DNA of 64,000 bases from Pseudomonas sp. W4I3 (GCF_030816195.1 NZ_JAUSXS010000001.1:5913501-5977500); one strand, 5' to 3'. Shown: positions 44,604 to 53,872, numbered from the stretch's first letter. Notes: generated from the sequence alone by a model not told the origin. A program made the numbers and translations.

Positions 44604-45743
44604 ATGAACCACCCGCACTGGATCTGGCAACACACCGACTGGCCGCACTTTCACTGGCAACCTGAGCGCCTGGCGGCCTTGCTGCGCCAGTGTGGGCAGG
44701 CCCAAGGCAAGCTGCTGGGCATGCTGGGCTCCGTCACCGATGCAGCCAGTGCGCGCAGCGAATTGGATACGCTGCTGCAGAATATTCTGACCTCTTCGGC
44801 TATCGAAGGTGAGCAACTGAATGTCGGCTCGGTGCGGTCCTCCCTGGCGCGACGGTTAGGCTTGGAGGCGACGCAAGACGCTCAGGTCAGCCGCCGTAGT
44901 GAAGGCCTCGCTGACCTGATGATCGATGCCACCGAGCAGTTTGCCGAGCCGTTCACGTACTCGCGCCTCATGCACTGGCATCATTTGCTGTTTCCGACTC
45001 CGGAAACGAGCCTCGCCGCGCGAAGCATAAATGTCGGGGGGCTGCGCGGGGATGAGCCGATGCAAGTGGTATCGGGGCGTCTTGACCGTCCCACCGTGCA
45101 TTTTGAGGCGCCGCCACGCTTGGGACTGGAGCAGGCCCTGGATGAATTTCTTGAGTGGTTCGAACTGAGCCGCAATCAACCGGAACTAGACCCGTTCATA
45201 CGCGCTGGCGTTGCGCATTTCTGGTTTGTCACGCTTCACCCGTTCGATGACGGCAATGGTCGCCTGACACGCGCTATCACTGACTTGGCCTTGGCTCAGG
45301 GCGAACATCAGGCGATACGCTTTTATGCGATGTCCGCCAGCATCCTTGAAGATCGCTCGGGTTATTACGACGCACTGGAGTCCAGCCAAAAGGCCACGCT
45401 CGATATTACCGACTGGCTGGAGTGGTTCCTCAGAACTTTATTGCGCAGCCTGCAACAGGCGATGGCGCAGATAGACCGTGTGTTGAGCAAGACCCGGTTC
45501 TGGGACCAACACCGCGGCGCTGCGTTATCGGCCGAACAGGTCAAGGTACTCAATCGTCTGCTCGACGGTGGCGAGAAAGGCTTCGAGCAGGGCATCAGCG
45601 CTGCGCAGTACCAGGCAGTGGCCAAAGTGTCCAAGGCGACAGCCACGCGGCATCTGGCCGACCTGCTGGAAAAAAACTGCCTGGTCCGTCTTCCCGGAGG
45701 CGGCCGCAGCACGCGTTATCGGGCCAATACCAAAGGCGAATGA
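44604..45743 (+). CDS. Fic family protein with DUF4172 and winged-helix domains
   Basis: 379 residues. The N-terminal DUF4172 region (WIWQHTDWPHFHWQPERL) includes an inhibitory-helix motif SSAIEG (Ser64, Glu68), so the Fic domain is probably held inactive in cis (class II). The catalytic motif HPFDDGNGRLTR begins at His212 and is fully canonical for AMP transfer from ATP. The C-terminal about 90 residues (STKTATRHLADLL-like segment KVSKATATRHLADLLEKN) look like a DNA-binding winged helix. Target unknown. It is monocistronic behind a tandem dyad array and ends the accessory island before xseB. Confidence 0.92.
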   Translation: MNHPHWIWQHTDWPHFHWQPERLAALLRQCGQAQGKLLGMLGSVTDAASARSELDTLLQNILTSSAIEGEQLNVGSVRSSLARRLGLEATQDAQVSRRSEGLADLMIDATEQFAEPFTYSRLMHWHHLLFPTPETSLAARSINVGGLRGDEPMQVVSGRLDRPTVHFEAPPRLGLEQALDEFLEWFELSRNQPELDPFIRAGVAHFWFVTLHPFDDGNGRLTRAITDLALAQGEHQAIRFYAMSASILEDRSGYYDALESSQKATLDITDWLEWFLRTLLRSLQQAMAQIDRVLSKTRFWDQHRGAALSAEQVKVLNRLLDGGEKGFEQGISAAQYQAVAKVSKATATRHLADLLEKNCLVRLPGGGRSTRYRANTKGE

Positions 45744-45818
45744 CGCCGCCACTCATTTGCCCCGATTCCCCATGTCTGCTAGTGTCGCGCCGGTTTACCG
45801 TCTACCGGAATTGCCGCC

Positions 45819-46061
45819 ATGGCCCGCAAAAAAGTTGCACTCGATTTCGAACAATCCCTCGCCGACCTGCAAACCCTGGTCGAGCGTCTGGAGAACGGCG
45901 AGTTGTCGCTGGAAGACTCGTTGACGGCGTTTGAGCAAGGCATTGGCCTGACTCGCGACTGCCAGAGCGCGTTGGCGCAGGCTGAGCAGAAAGTGCAGGT
46001 ATTGCTTGAACGCGACGGGGAGTTGGCTGAAGAACCTTTCGATGCGGAACAACCCGAATGA
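45819..46061 (+). CDS. xseB: exodeoxyribonuclease VII small subunit
   Basis: 80 residues with the family core DFEQSLADLQTLVERLENGE and LSLEDSLTAFEQGIGL. It pairs with XseA (not in the window) to degrade single-stranded DNA. Its stop overlaps the ispA start (ATGA), the normal xseB-ispA-dxs operon arrangement. Confidence 0.97.
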   Translation: MARKKVALDFEQSLADLQTLVERLENGELSLEDSLTAFEQGIGLTRDCQSALAQAEQKVQVLLERDGELAEEPFDAEQPE

Positions 46062-46945
46062 TCGATGCGTATCAGGCCAGTAGCCAAGCCCGAGTGAACG
46101 CGGCGCTGGAGCCCTTGTTTGTTGCGCCAGGCCCGGAAATGAGCCGCCTTTACGACGCCATGCGCTACAGCGTGATGAATGGCGGCAAGCGCGTGCGCCC
46201 GTTGCTGGCGTATGCAGCGTGTGAAGCGCTGGGCGCGCCCGCCGAAGAGGCGAATGGCGCGGCCTGTGCGGTGGAACTGATTCACGCCTATTCCCTGGTA
46301 CACGATGATCTGCCGGCAATGGATGACGACGACCTGCGTCGCGGTCAGCCGACCACCCATAAAGCCTTTGACGAAGCCTATGCGATCCTGGCCGGTGATG
46401 GCCTGCAGAGCCTGGCGTTCAGCGCGTTGCTGGACCCGCGCTTGAGCCGCGTGAATGCCGAGATCCGCCTGCGTATGGTCACCGCGCTGGCCCTGGCTGC
46501 GGGCCCGGCCGGCATGGTCGGCGGGCAGGCGATCGACATGGGTTCGGTCAGCCTCAAGCTGGACCAGAAAGCCCTGGAACACATGCATCGCCACAAGACC
46601 GGCGCGCTGATCGAGGCCGCCGTGCACCTCGGCGCCCTGGCCAGCGGCCGGGCCGAGGCCGCGCAATTGGCGGCGCTGCAGACTTATTCGCGGGCTATCG
46701 GCCTGGCGTTTCAGGTGCAGGACGACATTCTTGACGTGGAAAGTGACACCGCGACCCTCGGCAAACGCCAGGGCGCCGATATTGCTCGGGACAAACCGAC
46801 TTATCCTGCGCTGCTCGGGCTGGAAGCCGCCAAGGCGTATGCCCTGGAGCTGCGCGATCAGGCCCTGGATGCCCTGCGACCTTTCGACGCGGCGGCCGAG
46901 CCATTGCGTGACTTGGCGCGGTATATCGTCGAACGTCGGCACTGA
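46058..46945 (+). CDS. ispA: (2E,6E)-farnesyl diphosphate synthase
   Basis: Condenses IPP with DMAPP/GPP to farnesyl diphosphate. It has 295 residues with the first Asp-rich motif LVHDDLPAMDDDDLRRG and the second FQVQDDILDVESD. NGGKRVRPLL binds the diphosphate. It lies between xseB and dxs. Confidence 0.97.
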   Translation: MIDAYQASSQARVNAALEPLFVAPGPEMSRLYDAMRYSVMNGGKRVRPLLAYAACEALGAPAEEANGAACAVELIHAYSLVHDDLPAMDDDDLRRGQPTTHKAFDEAYAILAGDGLQSLAFSALLDPRLSRVNAEIRLRMVTALALAAGPAGMVGGQAIDMGSVSLKLDQKALEHMHRHKTGALIEAAVHLGALASGRAEAAQLAALQTYSRAIGLAFQVQDDILDVESDTATLGKRQGADIARDKPTYPALLGLEAAKAYALELRDQALDALRPFDAAAEPLRDLARYIVERRH

Positions 46946-47055
46946 TGCCTGCGGCGATCAGCGCCGCATATCGACCAAGTTCGCCCCCCTGCGTGGGCAG
47001 TTTGCGATGCTTGAGGTAAACTGCCGCCTCTTCTATACCTATAACGATTCGCCTG

Positions 47056-48954
47056 ATGCCCACGACGTTCCAAGAGATTCCCCGCAAGCGCCCGTCAACG
47101 CCCCTGCTCGACCGTGCTGCCACGCCGGACGGCCTGCGTCGACTGGGTGAAGCCGAGCTGGAAACCCTGGCCGATGAACTGCGCCTGGAATTGCTCTACA
47201 CGGTCGGCCAGACCGGTGGGCATTTCGGTGCCGGGCTGGGCGTGATCGAGCTGACCATCGCCCTGCACTACGTTTTCGACACCCCGGATGACCGGCTGGT
47301 GTGGGACGTGGGCCATCAGGCGTATCCGCATAAAATCCTCACCGGCCGTCGCGAACGCATGGCCAGCCTGCGCCAGAAGGACGGCATCGCCGCCTTCCCG
47401 CGTCGCTCCGAAAGCGAGTACGACACCTTTGGCGTCGGTCACTCCAGCACCTCGATCAGTGCAGCGCTGGGCATGGCGATTGCCGCCCGCCTGCAAAACA
47501 GTGATCGCAAGGCGATTGCCGTGATCGGCGATGGCGCGCTGACCGCGGGCATGGCCTTCGAAGCCTTGAACCATGCGCCGGAAGTGGACGCCAACATGTT
47601 GGTGATCCTCAACGACAACGACATGTCGATTTCGCGAAACGTCGGTGGCCTGTCCAATTACCTGGCGAAGATCCTCTCCAGCCGCACCTACGCCAGCATG
47701 CGCGAAGGCAGCAAGAAAGTGCTGTCGCGTCTGCCCGGCGCGTGGGAAATCGCCCGTCGTACCGAAGAATATGCCAAGGGCATGCTGGTACCCGGCACGC
47801 TGTTCGAAGAGCTGGGCTGGAACTACATCGGCCCGATCGACGGCCATGACCTGCCGACCCTGATCGCCACGCTGCGCAATATGCGTGACCTCAAGGGCCC
47901 GCAATTTCTGCATATCGTCACCAAAAAGGGCAAAGGCTTCGCGCCGGCGGAAGTCGACCCTATCGGCTACCACGCGATCACCAAGCTGGAACCACTGGAC
48001 GCCCCTGCCGCCGCGCCGAAAAAGCCCAGCGGGCCGAAGTATTCCGGGGTGTTTGGCGAATGGCTGTGCGACATGGCCGCTGCCGACCCGCGCCTGGTGG
48101 GGGTGACCCCAGCGATGAAGGAAGGCTCCGACCTGGTGGCCTTCAGCGAGCGTTTCCCGCTGCGTTACTTCGATGTGGCGATTGCCGAGCAGCACGCAGT
48201 GACCTTCGCCGCCGGCATGGCCTGTGAAGGCGCCAAGCCAGTGGTGGCGATTTATTCGACCTTTTTGCAACGCGGTTATGACCAGTTGGTGCATGACGTG
48301 GCGGTGCAGAACCTTGACGTCCTGTTCGCCATCGACCGTGCCGGCCTGGTGGGCGAAGACGGCCCGACCCACGCAGGCAGTTTCGACTTGTCCTACCTGC
48401 GCTGCATCCCCGGCATGCTGGTGATGACGCCCAGCGACGAGAATGAACTGCGCAAGATGCTCAGCACCGGCCACCTGTACAACGGCCCGGCGGCGGTGCG
48501 CTATCCGCGCGGTAACGGCCCGAACGCAGTCATCGAGAAGGACCTGGAGCCTATCGAAATCGGCAAGGGCATCGTGCGGCGCCAAGGCAGCAAGACGGCC
48601 TTCCTGGTGTTCGGCGTGCAACTGGCCGAAGCGCTCAAGGTAGCCGAGAAGATCGACGCCACTGTGGTCGACATGCGCTTCGTCAAACCGCTGGATGAAG
48701 CCTTGGTGCGCGACATTGCTGCTAGCCACGAGCTGCTGGTGACGGTTGAAGAAAACGCGATCATGGGCGGTGCCGGCGCGGCGGTCAGTGAGTTCCTGGC
48801 ACGGGAGAATATCCTCAAGTCGGTGCTGCACCTGGGCTTGCCGGATGCGTACGTCGAACACGCCAAGCCGGCGCAGATGCTGGCTGAGTGCGGGCTGGAT
48901 GAAAGCGGCATCGAAGCCTCGGTGCGCCAGCGCATGGCGCTGCTCGGCCTGTAG
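47056..48954 (+). CDS. dxs: 1-deoxy-D-xylulose-5-phosphate synthase
   Basis: Thiamine-diphosphate enzyme that starts the MEP isoprenoid pathway from pyruvate and glyceraldehyde 3-phosphate. It has 632 residues, with VWDVGHQAYPHKILTGR, the TPP-binding IGDGALTAGMAFEALNHA, FDVAIAEQHAVTFAAGMA and a C-terminal transketolase domain. It is 110 bases after ispA and supplies its substrates. Confidence 0.98.
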   Translation: MPTTFQEIPRKRPSTPLLDRAATPDGLRRLGEAELETLADELRLELLYTVGQTGGHFGAGLGVIELTIALHYVFDTPDDRLVWDVGHQAYPHKILTGRRERMASLRQKDGIAAFPRRSESEYDTFGVGHSSTSISAALGMAIAARLQNSDRKAIAVIGDGALTAGMAFEALNHAPEVDANMLVILNDNDMSISRNVGGLSNYLAKILSSRTYASMREGSKKVLSRLPGAWEIARRTEEYAKGMLVPGTLFEELGWNYIGPIDGHDLPTLIATLRNMRDLKGPQFLHIVTKKGKGFAPAEVDPIGYHAITKLEPLDAPAAAPKKPSGPKYSGVFGEWLCDMAAADPRLVGVTPAMKEGSDLVAFSERFPLRYFDVAIAEQHAVTFAAGMACEGAKPVVAIYSTFLQRGYDQLVHDVAVQNLDVLFAIDRAGLVGEDGPTHAGSFDLSYLRCIPGMLVMTPSDENELRKMLSTGHLYNGPAAVRYPRGNGPNAVIEKDLEPIEIGKGIVRRQGSKTAFLVFGVQLAEALKVAEKIDATVVDMRFVKPLDEALVRDIAASHELLVTVEENAIMGGAGAAVSEFLARENILKSVLHLGLPDAYVEHAKPAQMLAECGLDESGIEASVRQRMALLGL

Positions 48955-48965
48955 AACCCGCTCTA

Positions 48966-49059
48966 AATGTGGGAGGGGGCTTGCTCCCGATAGCGGCGGT
49001 TCAGTCATCCACTATGCTGACTGACAGCGCGCCATCGGGGGCAAGCCCCCTCCCACATT
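48966..49059. repeat. REP doublet (REPIN), GTGGGAGGGGGCTTGC family
   Basis: Facing arms lie between dxs and btuB. The right arm ends 35 bases before the btuB ATG, leaving little room for other leader elements. Confidence 0.9.
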
Positions 49060-49094
49060 TGATATGTGTCATCTTCAAATACCATGGGTAGCCC

Positions 49095-50987
49095 ATGAAA
49101 CATCTTCGTCTCGCCCTGCCCTTGCTGCTTCTGCCAGCCTCGGACCTGCTCGCCGACACCCGCGACCAGGCGCTGAAACTCTCCGACGTGGTCATCAGCG
49201 CCAACCGCCAGGTGCAGGCGCGCAACGACAGCAGCGCCGCCAACACTGTGTTCACCCGAGCCGATATCGACCGCCTGCAACCTTCCAGCCTGACCGACCT
49301 GCTCAGCCGTGTACCCGGCGTACAAGTCGCGCCCACCGGTGGCCGTGGCAGTCTGCCGGGGATTTACATTCGCGGCACCAAATCCGCGCAAAGCCTGGTG
49401 CTGGTGGACGGCCAGCGCATTGCCAACACCACGTCAGGCGACAGCGGCCTGCAATACCTGAACGTCGACCAGATCGAGCGCGTGGAAGTGCTGCGCGGTT
49501 CACGCTCGGTGATCTACGGCAGCGATGCGATTGGCGGGGTGATCCAGGTGTTTACCCGGCGCAACGCCGAGCAAGGCCTGCAACCGCGCTTGAAGCTGGG
49601 CTTTGGCAGCAACCAGACCTGGGAGCGCAGCCTCGGCCTGTCGGGCGGCGATGAACAGACGCGCTTCAACCTGGGCGCAAGCCTGGACGAAACCGCCGGC
49701 ATCAACTCGACGCATCAGTCGTTTCCCAGCGACGGCGACCACGATGCCTATCGCAACCGGTCCCTGAGCCTGAACCTCAGCCATTCGTTCAGCGATGACC
49801 TGGAAGTGGGCTTCAACCTATTGGATAACCGCGGCAAGTCAGAGTACGACAACAGCTTCGGGCGCTTCGACTTGGCTACCGGACAAAGCGTCGGCCAGAA
49901 ACCCTACACCGACTACACCGTCAGCAGTGCCAGCGGTTATGTCGACACCAGACTCAGCGAAAGCTGGCAGTCACGCCTGGAACTGGGCCACAGCGAAAAC
50001 CGCGACACCAAGCGCGACACCCTCAGCGATGAGTTCAGCGTGTTCAACACTTACCGCGACTCGGTCAACTGGCAGAACGACCTGACCCTCAACGAGCGCA
50101 ACAGCCTGATCGTCGGCGGCGACTGGTACGAAGACCGCTTCCACGGCTCCACCACGTTTACCGAAGACAGCCGCTGGAACCGCGCCGCCTTCGTGCAGCA
50201 CCGCTTCCAGGGCGAATGGTTTTCCACCGAACTGGGCCTGCGCCGCGACCAGAACCAGCAATTCGGCGGCCAGAACAGCTGGAGTGGCACGCTGACGGTG
50301 CCGATCAACCCTGACAACGAGGTGTTGCTGAGCTACAGCGAAGGCTTCCGTGCGCCCACCTTCAACGACCTCTACTACCCCGACACGCAGTACAGCAACC
50401 CCGACCTGCAGCCCGAGACGTCAAAGAGCTACGAGCTGCAATGGCGCAGCCAACTCACCGACAGCACCCGCGTGGAAGCGTCGCTGTACCGTACCGACCT
50501 GAGCGATGCGATCATCCTCGACGGCGGCAAACCGCAGAACGTGGCCTCGGCACGCATCAACGGCTTTGAAGCAGCGCTCAAGCAGGACCTGTTTGGTTGG
50601 CAGGGCAACCTGGGCGTGTCGCTGATCGACCCGCGTGACCGCGACAATGGTCATACTCTGGCGCGTCGCGCACGGCGCACGTTGAATCTGGATCTGGACC
50701 GGCAGTTCGACAAGCTCGGCGTGGGCGCCAACTGGCAGGCGATCAGCAGCAGCTACGATGATGAAGCCAACCGTAATCGCCTGGGCGGTTATGCATTGCT
50801 GGGCCTGCGCGGCAGTTGGGCGCTGAACCCTGCGGTGTTGCTGTCGTTGAAGGTCGACAACCTGTTGGACAAGGCCTATTCACGGGCGCGCTACAGCTAT
50901 GACGATCCAGCGTTTCTGAACAATCAGGACTACCGGGAAGAGGGCCGAGTGTGGATGTTCGGGGTGACGTGGACGCCGAAGATGTAA
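49095..50987 (+). CDS. btuB: TonB-dependent vitamin B12 receptor (BtuB-like)
   Basis: Outer-membrane beta-barrel of 630 residues with a signal peptide (to SDLLA), a TonB-box-like DVVISANR at about residue 31, a plug domain (LTDLLSRVPGVQV, SVIYGSDAIGGVIQV), and a 22-strand barrel with SEGFRAPTFNDLYYPD and a C-terminal VWMFGVTWTPKM ending in Met rather than Phe. Cobalamin is inferred from resemblance to BtuB and from the convergent BtuF-like gene. I find no cobalamin riboswitch upstream. Confidence 0.9.
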   Translation: MKHLRLALPLLLLPASDLLADTRDQALKLSDVVISANRQVQARNDSSAANTVFTRADIDRLQPSSLTDLLSRVPGVQVAPTGGRGSLPGIYIRGTKSAQSLVLVDGQRIANTTSGDSGLQYLNVDQIERVEVLRGSRSVIYGSDAIGGVIQVFTRRNAEQGLQPRLKLGFGSNQTWERSLGLSGGDEQTRFNLGASLDETAGINSTHQSFPSDGDHDAYRNRSLSLNLSHSFSDDLEVGFNLLDNRGKSEYDNSFGRFDLATGQSVGQKPYTDYTVSSASGYVDTRLSESWQSRLELGHSENRDTKRDTLSDEFSVFNTYRDSVNWQNDLTLNERNSLIVGGDWYEDRFHGSTTFTEDSRWNRAAFVQHRFQGEWFSTELGLRRDQNQQFGGQNSWSGTLTVPINPDNEVLLSYSEGFRAPTFNDLYYPDTQYSNPDLQPETSKSYELQWRSQLTDSTRVEASLYRTDLSDAIILDGGKPQNVASARINGFEAALKQDLFGWQGNLGVSLIDPRDRDNGHTLARRARRTLNLDLDRQFDKLGVGANWQAISSSYDDEANRNRLGGYALLGLRGSWALNPAVLLSLKVDNLLDKAYSRARYSYDDPAFLNNQDYREEGRVWMFGVTWTPKM

Positions 50988-50997
50988 GGCGCCTCTT

Positions 50998-51070
50998 CGC
51001 GGGCAAGCCCACTCCCACCTATTGAGTTGTGAACACATTCAAAATGTGGGAGGGGCTTGCCCCCGATGGC
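50998..51070. repeat. REP pair between convergent btuB and btuF
   Basis: The left unit CGGGCAAGCCCACTCCCAC is degenerate and the right unit AATGTGGGAGGGGCTTGCCC is near-complete. The units point away from each other, unlike the facing doublets elsewhere in the window. Confidence 0.8.
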
Positions 51071-51074
51071 GGCC

Positions 51075-51860
51075 TCACACGTTCGGGGCAATCACCTGAC
51101 ACAACCGCGCCAATGCTTCCAGCATCTGCCCGCTGGGCCGTTCCAGCCCCTTGTCCGGCACCACGCGCACCCGCGCCGCCATGCTTGGCCAGACCTTCCA
51201 GGCCTCCAGCTGAGCCTGATCACCCACCAGGATCAGCTCCGGATCACGCTGCAACACTGATTCGATATTGACCTGCGGCGCCGGCAGCTTGAGGTCATCG
51301 AACACATTGCGCGCCCCGCATACCTTCAACGCATCACTGATAATCTGCCCACCGCCTACGGTGTACAGCGGCGGGTTCCATACCTGATAAAACACCCGCA
51401 CCGGCTCGACGCGCTGATAGCGCTGGCGCAGTTGGGCGAGGCGTTGGCGTAGTTTTTCGGCCAACGCTTGGCCGGCCTCCCCGCGCCCCAATCGCTCGGC
51501 AATGGCTTGGACCTGACGGGTCAGCTGATCAAGGCTATGGGGTTCGGCGACGTACACCGGGATGTTCAGGCGCAGCAGCTGTTCACGCTGGGCCGTGCCG
51601 ACGCTGCCGGGCCAGAGCAGGATCAGATCGGGCTTGAGGCTGAGCAGGCGTTCGATGTCCAACTGGCCGTAATGCCCGACCGATGGCACCTCCGCCAGCG
51701 CCGCCGGACGCTCGCCGCCATCGAGCACACCGACCAATAAGTCGGCGGCACCCAATTCAACCACGATTTCAGAGAGCGACGGCGCCAAGCTCACCACGCG
51801 TTCAGCCGCCATTACTTGGGCGCTGAACACCAGCAGCAGCGCCAGCCAGTAGCGCTTCAT
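51075..51860 (-). CDS. btuF: periplasmic cobalamin-binding protein (BtuF-like)
   Basis: 261 residues with a signal peptide (to VMAAE) and a class III periplasmic-binding fold (RVVSLAPSLSEIVVELGAAD, LKPDLILLWPGSV, QVNIESVLQRDPELILV). It would deliver B12 to an ABC importer; btuC and btuD are not in the window. Its start overlaps the end of the membrane protein gene upstream by 4 bases. Confidence 0.88.
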   Translation of the reverse strand: MKRYWLALLLVFSAQVMAAERVVSLAPSLSEIVVELGAADLLVGVLDGGERPAALAEVPSVGHYGQLDIERLLSLKPDLILLWPGSVGTAQREQLLRLNIPVYVAEPHSLDQLTRQVQAIAERLGRGEAGQALAEKLRQRLAQLRQRYQRVEPVRVFYQVWNPPLYTVGGGQIISDALKVCGARNVFDDLKLPAPQVNIESVLQRDPELILVGDQAQLEAWKVWPSMAARVRVVPDKGLERPSGQMLEALARLCQVIAPNV

Positions 51861-52276
51861 CCCAACTGGCGCGGGATGCGATAGAGGTAAAACAGCACCA
51901 TCGTCGACAGCGCCAGCAGGAACAGCGGCACCGCTTCCAGGCCGACGAACACTGCCAGCGCGCCGATCCAGGCCGGTAGCGCTGCCACCAGCAAGGCCGT
52001 GCGCCGTCGTGCCGCGAGGGCGATCCAGGCGGCGGGTTCTTCAGGGGTGTCGAGGGCTTTGGAAGTGGCGATCAGCGCGTGTTTATAGGCATGAAAATAA
52101 CGCAGGCTGAGAAACATCGAGGCCACGCCGGCGATAAAGAACGGCATGGCCAGCACGGGAAGCAGGGATTCGGCGCGGCCAAACACCAGGTTGATCACGA
52201 ACAACGGCAGCAATGCCAGGGCCAGGTACTGCCACCAGTTGAAGGACAGTCGCCGTTTCACCTGGCCGCGGGTCAC
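51857..52276 (-). CDS. small membrane protein, function unknown
   Basis: 139 residues with four hydrophobic segments (YLALALLPLFVINLVFG, LLPVLAMPFFIAGVASMFL, LLVAALPAWIGALAVFVGL, LFLLALSTMVLFYLYRI). No family motif is recognised. It is tightly overlapped with ribA upstream and btuF downstream (4-base overlaps), so it is co-translated with them. The pairing with btuF may hint at a role near B12 uptake, but this is only context. Confidence 0.8.
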   Translation of the reverse strand: MTRGQVKRRLSFNWWQYLALALLPLFVINLVFGRAESLLPVLAMPFFIAGVASMFLSLRYFHAYKHALIATSKALDTPEEPAAWIALAARRRTALLVAALPAWIGALAVFVGLEAVPLFLLALSTMVLFYLYRIPRQLG

Positions 52277-52890
52277 GCGCGGTCAACCTCACCCTGATGC
52301 TCGTTGCCCATCATGTGGTCGAGTTTGCTGGCCTTGGTGGCCAGGTACAGCTTGTTGTGCGGGTTGTGCCCGGTGTGCAGCGGTACGCGCTCGGCCACGG
52401 TGATGCCCATCTCGGTCAACGCTTTGACCTTGCGCGGGTTATTGGTCATCAGGCGCAGGGATTTCACGCCCAGGTGCTCCAGCATCGGCAGGCAGATCGC
52501 GTAGTCACGCTGGTCGGCGGCGAAGCCGAGGCGCTCGTTGGCTTCCACGGTGTCGGCGCCGCCATCTTGCAATTCATAGGCGCGGATCTTGTTCAGCAGG
52601 CCAATGCCACGGCCTTCCTGACGCAAGTACAGCAGCACACCACGGCCTTCACGGGCGATGGCCTGCAACGCGGCTTCCAGTTGCGAGCCGCAGTCACAGC
52701 GCTGACTGAACAGCGCGTCGCCGGTCAGGCATTCGGAATGCACGCGGCCCAACACCGGCGCACCATCAGCGATGTCGCCCAGGCTGAGCACAACGTGCTC
52801 GCGCCCGGTGGCTTCTTCAAGAAAGCCATGCATGGTGAATGTGGCAAAAGGGGTAGGCAGCTTGGAAGCGGCGACGAAAACGACGGGCAC
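52273..52890 (-). CDS. ribA: GTP cyclohydrolase II
   Basis: First step of riboflavin synthesis from GTP. It has 205 residues with zinc-binding cysteines in CLTGDALFSQRCDCGSQLE, catalytic YLRQEGRGIGLLNKIRAY, and GADTVEANERLGF. It complements the RibB gene at 55919-57010, whose GTP cyclohydrolase-like half lacks the zinc cysteines. Confidence 0.97.
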   Translation of the reverse strand: MPVVFVAASKLPTPFATFTMHGFLEEATGREHVVLSLGDIADGAPVLGRVHSECLTGDALFSQRCDCGSQLEAALQAIAREGRGVLLYLRQEGRGIGLLNKIRAYELQDGGADTVEANERLGFAADQRDYAICLPMLEHLGVKSLRLMTNNPRKVKALTEMGITVAERVPLHTGHNPHNKLYLATKASKLDHMMGNEHQGEVDRA

Positions 52891-53014
52891 CGTGTGCTCC
52901 TGATTTCAGATTTCACAGAGGCAGGCATTGTAACAGCCTGTTCCTACAGACGCTTAAGCTGAATTATCGCTGATAAAGATCAATAGGTTCGATTGGCCTT
53001 CGGCTTGGTTCTAT

Positions 53015-53095
53015 GCAATAGCGAGCTTGCTCGCAAAAAGTGCGTTCATTCAGACTGTCCACATGACGTTGACGATTGTCGCGAACAAGCTACTA
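53015..53095. repeat. degenerate GTAGGAGC-family REP doublet
   Basis: Left part AATAGCGAGCTTGCTCGCAA and right part TGTCGCGAACAAGCTACTAG match the second REP family with several changes, and the interior keeps GCGTTCATTCAGA. It covers the stop codon of the next gene. Confidence 0.7.
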
Positions 53096-53818
53096 GAACG
53101 GATACGGTTGTTTCCAGCGTTCGAAAATCGGCTTCAATTCGCCATTTTTTACCAGTGCGGTCATGCGCTGGTCGAACACTGCCATCAACGCCCGCCCCCG
53201 CTCGTTATCGGCGAAACCCACGTAGAGCGGCAGTTCAATGAGATGGGTAAGCCTGAATCGGGACGGGTCCTCAGCTTGGCTGAGCACGTACCGGGCTTCG
53301 GTCAGCGCCTCGATGTAAAAGTCCGCATGGCCGTGTTGCAGCATCGACAAGATACCGCTGCGCCGTTGGACCTGATTGAATCGGCGCACGTTCGGCAGGT
53401 ACTTCTCGTATTTGTAGCCACGCACCCAGGCCAGGCGGTAATCGCCGAGCGTCGCCAGGTTGGGCGTGGGCAGGGTTGCCAGCCCGAGGGCATAGATAGG
53501 GTCGGCGTCGAAATGCCAGCGCGGGTACAACACTTGCTCGGCTTCGTCGCGATAGGAACCGACCCAGCCATCCACCTCGCCGCGCTGAGCCAGGCCCACC
53601 GAGCGGGTATAGGGCTCGCTGCGGGTCTGCACGGTGATGCCGGCGGGTTCGAACACCCGGCGCAGCACGTCCCAGGCCAGACCGCTGCCATCATTGTTGG
53701 TGTAGTCGCTCCACTCCTCGCTGACCAGCGTGATCTTGCCGGGCACCGGGTTTTCATCCGCCTGAAGCACAGAGGTAAAGGCACACAGCATGATCAGCAG
53801 CCAGCAGCGCACACTCAT
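53093..53818 (-). CDS. periplasmic substrate-binding protein (SBP_bac_3 type)
   Basis: 241 residues with a signal peptide ending VLQA. Type II solute-binding fold: ITLVSEEWSDYTNNDGSGLAWDV, EPYTRSVGLAQRGEVDGWVG, GHADFYIEAL and a C-terminal ELKPIFERWKQPYPF. No permease or sensor gene adjoins, so it may be an orphan amino-acid-type binding protein. Its stop codon lies within a degenerate REP unit. Confidence 0.85.
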   Translation of the reverse strand: MSVRCWLLIMLCAFTSVLQADENPVPGKITLVSEEWSDYTNNDGSGLAWDVLRRVFEPAGITVQTRSEPYTRSVGLAQRGEVDGWVGSYRDEAEQVLYPRWHFDADPIYALGLATLPTPNLATLGDYRLAWVRGYKYEKYLPNVRRFNQVQRRSGILSMLQHGHADFYIEALTEARYVLSQAEDPSRFRLTHLIELPLYVGFADNERGRALMAVFDQRMTALVKNGELKPIFERWKQPYPF

Positions 53819-53872
53819 AAGGATGGCTTCCTACGTGGAGATAATCATATGAAGGGTAGCGCAGTACGCTGG

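Noticed and set aside
47095..49008. 637-codon open frame antisense to dxs
   Set aside because: A shadow of dxs with no recognisable domain.
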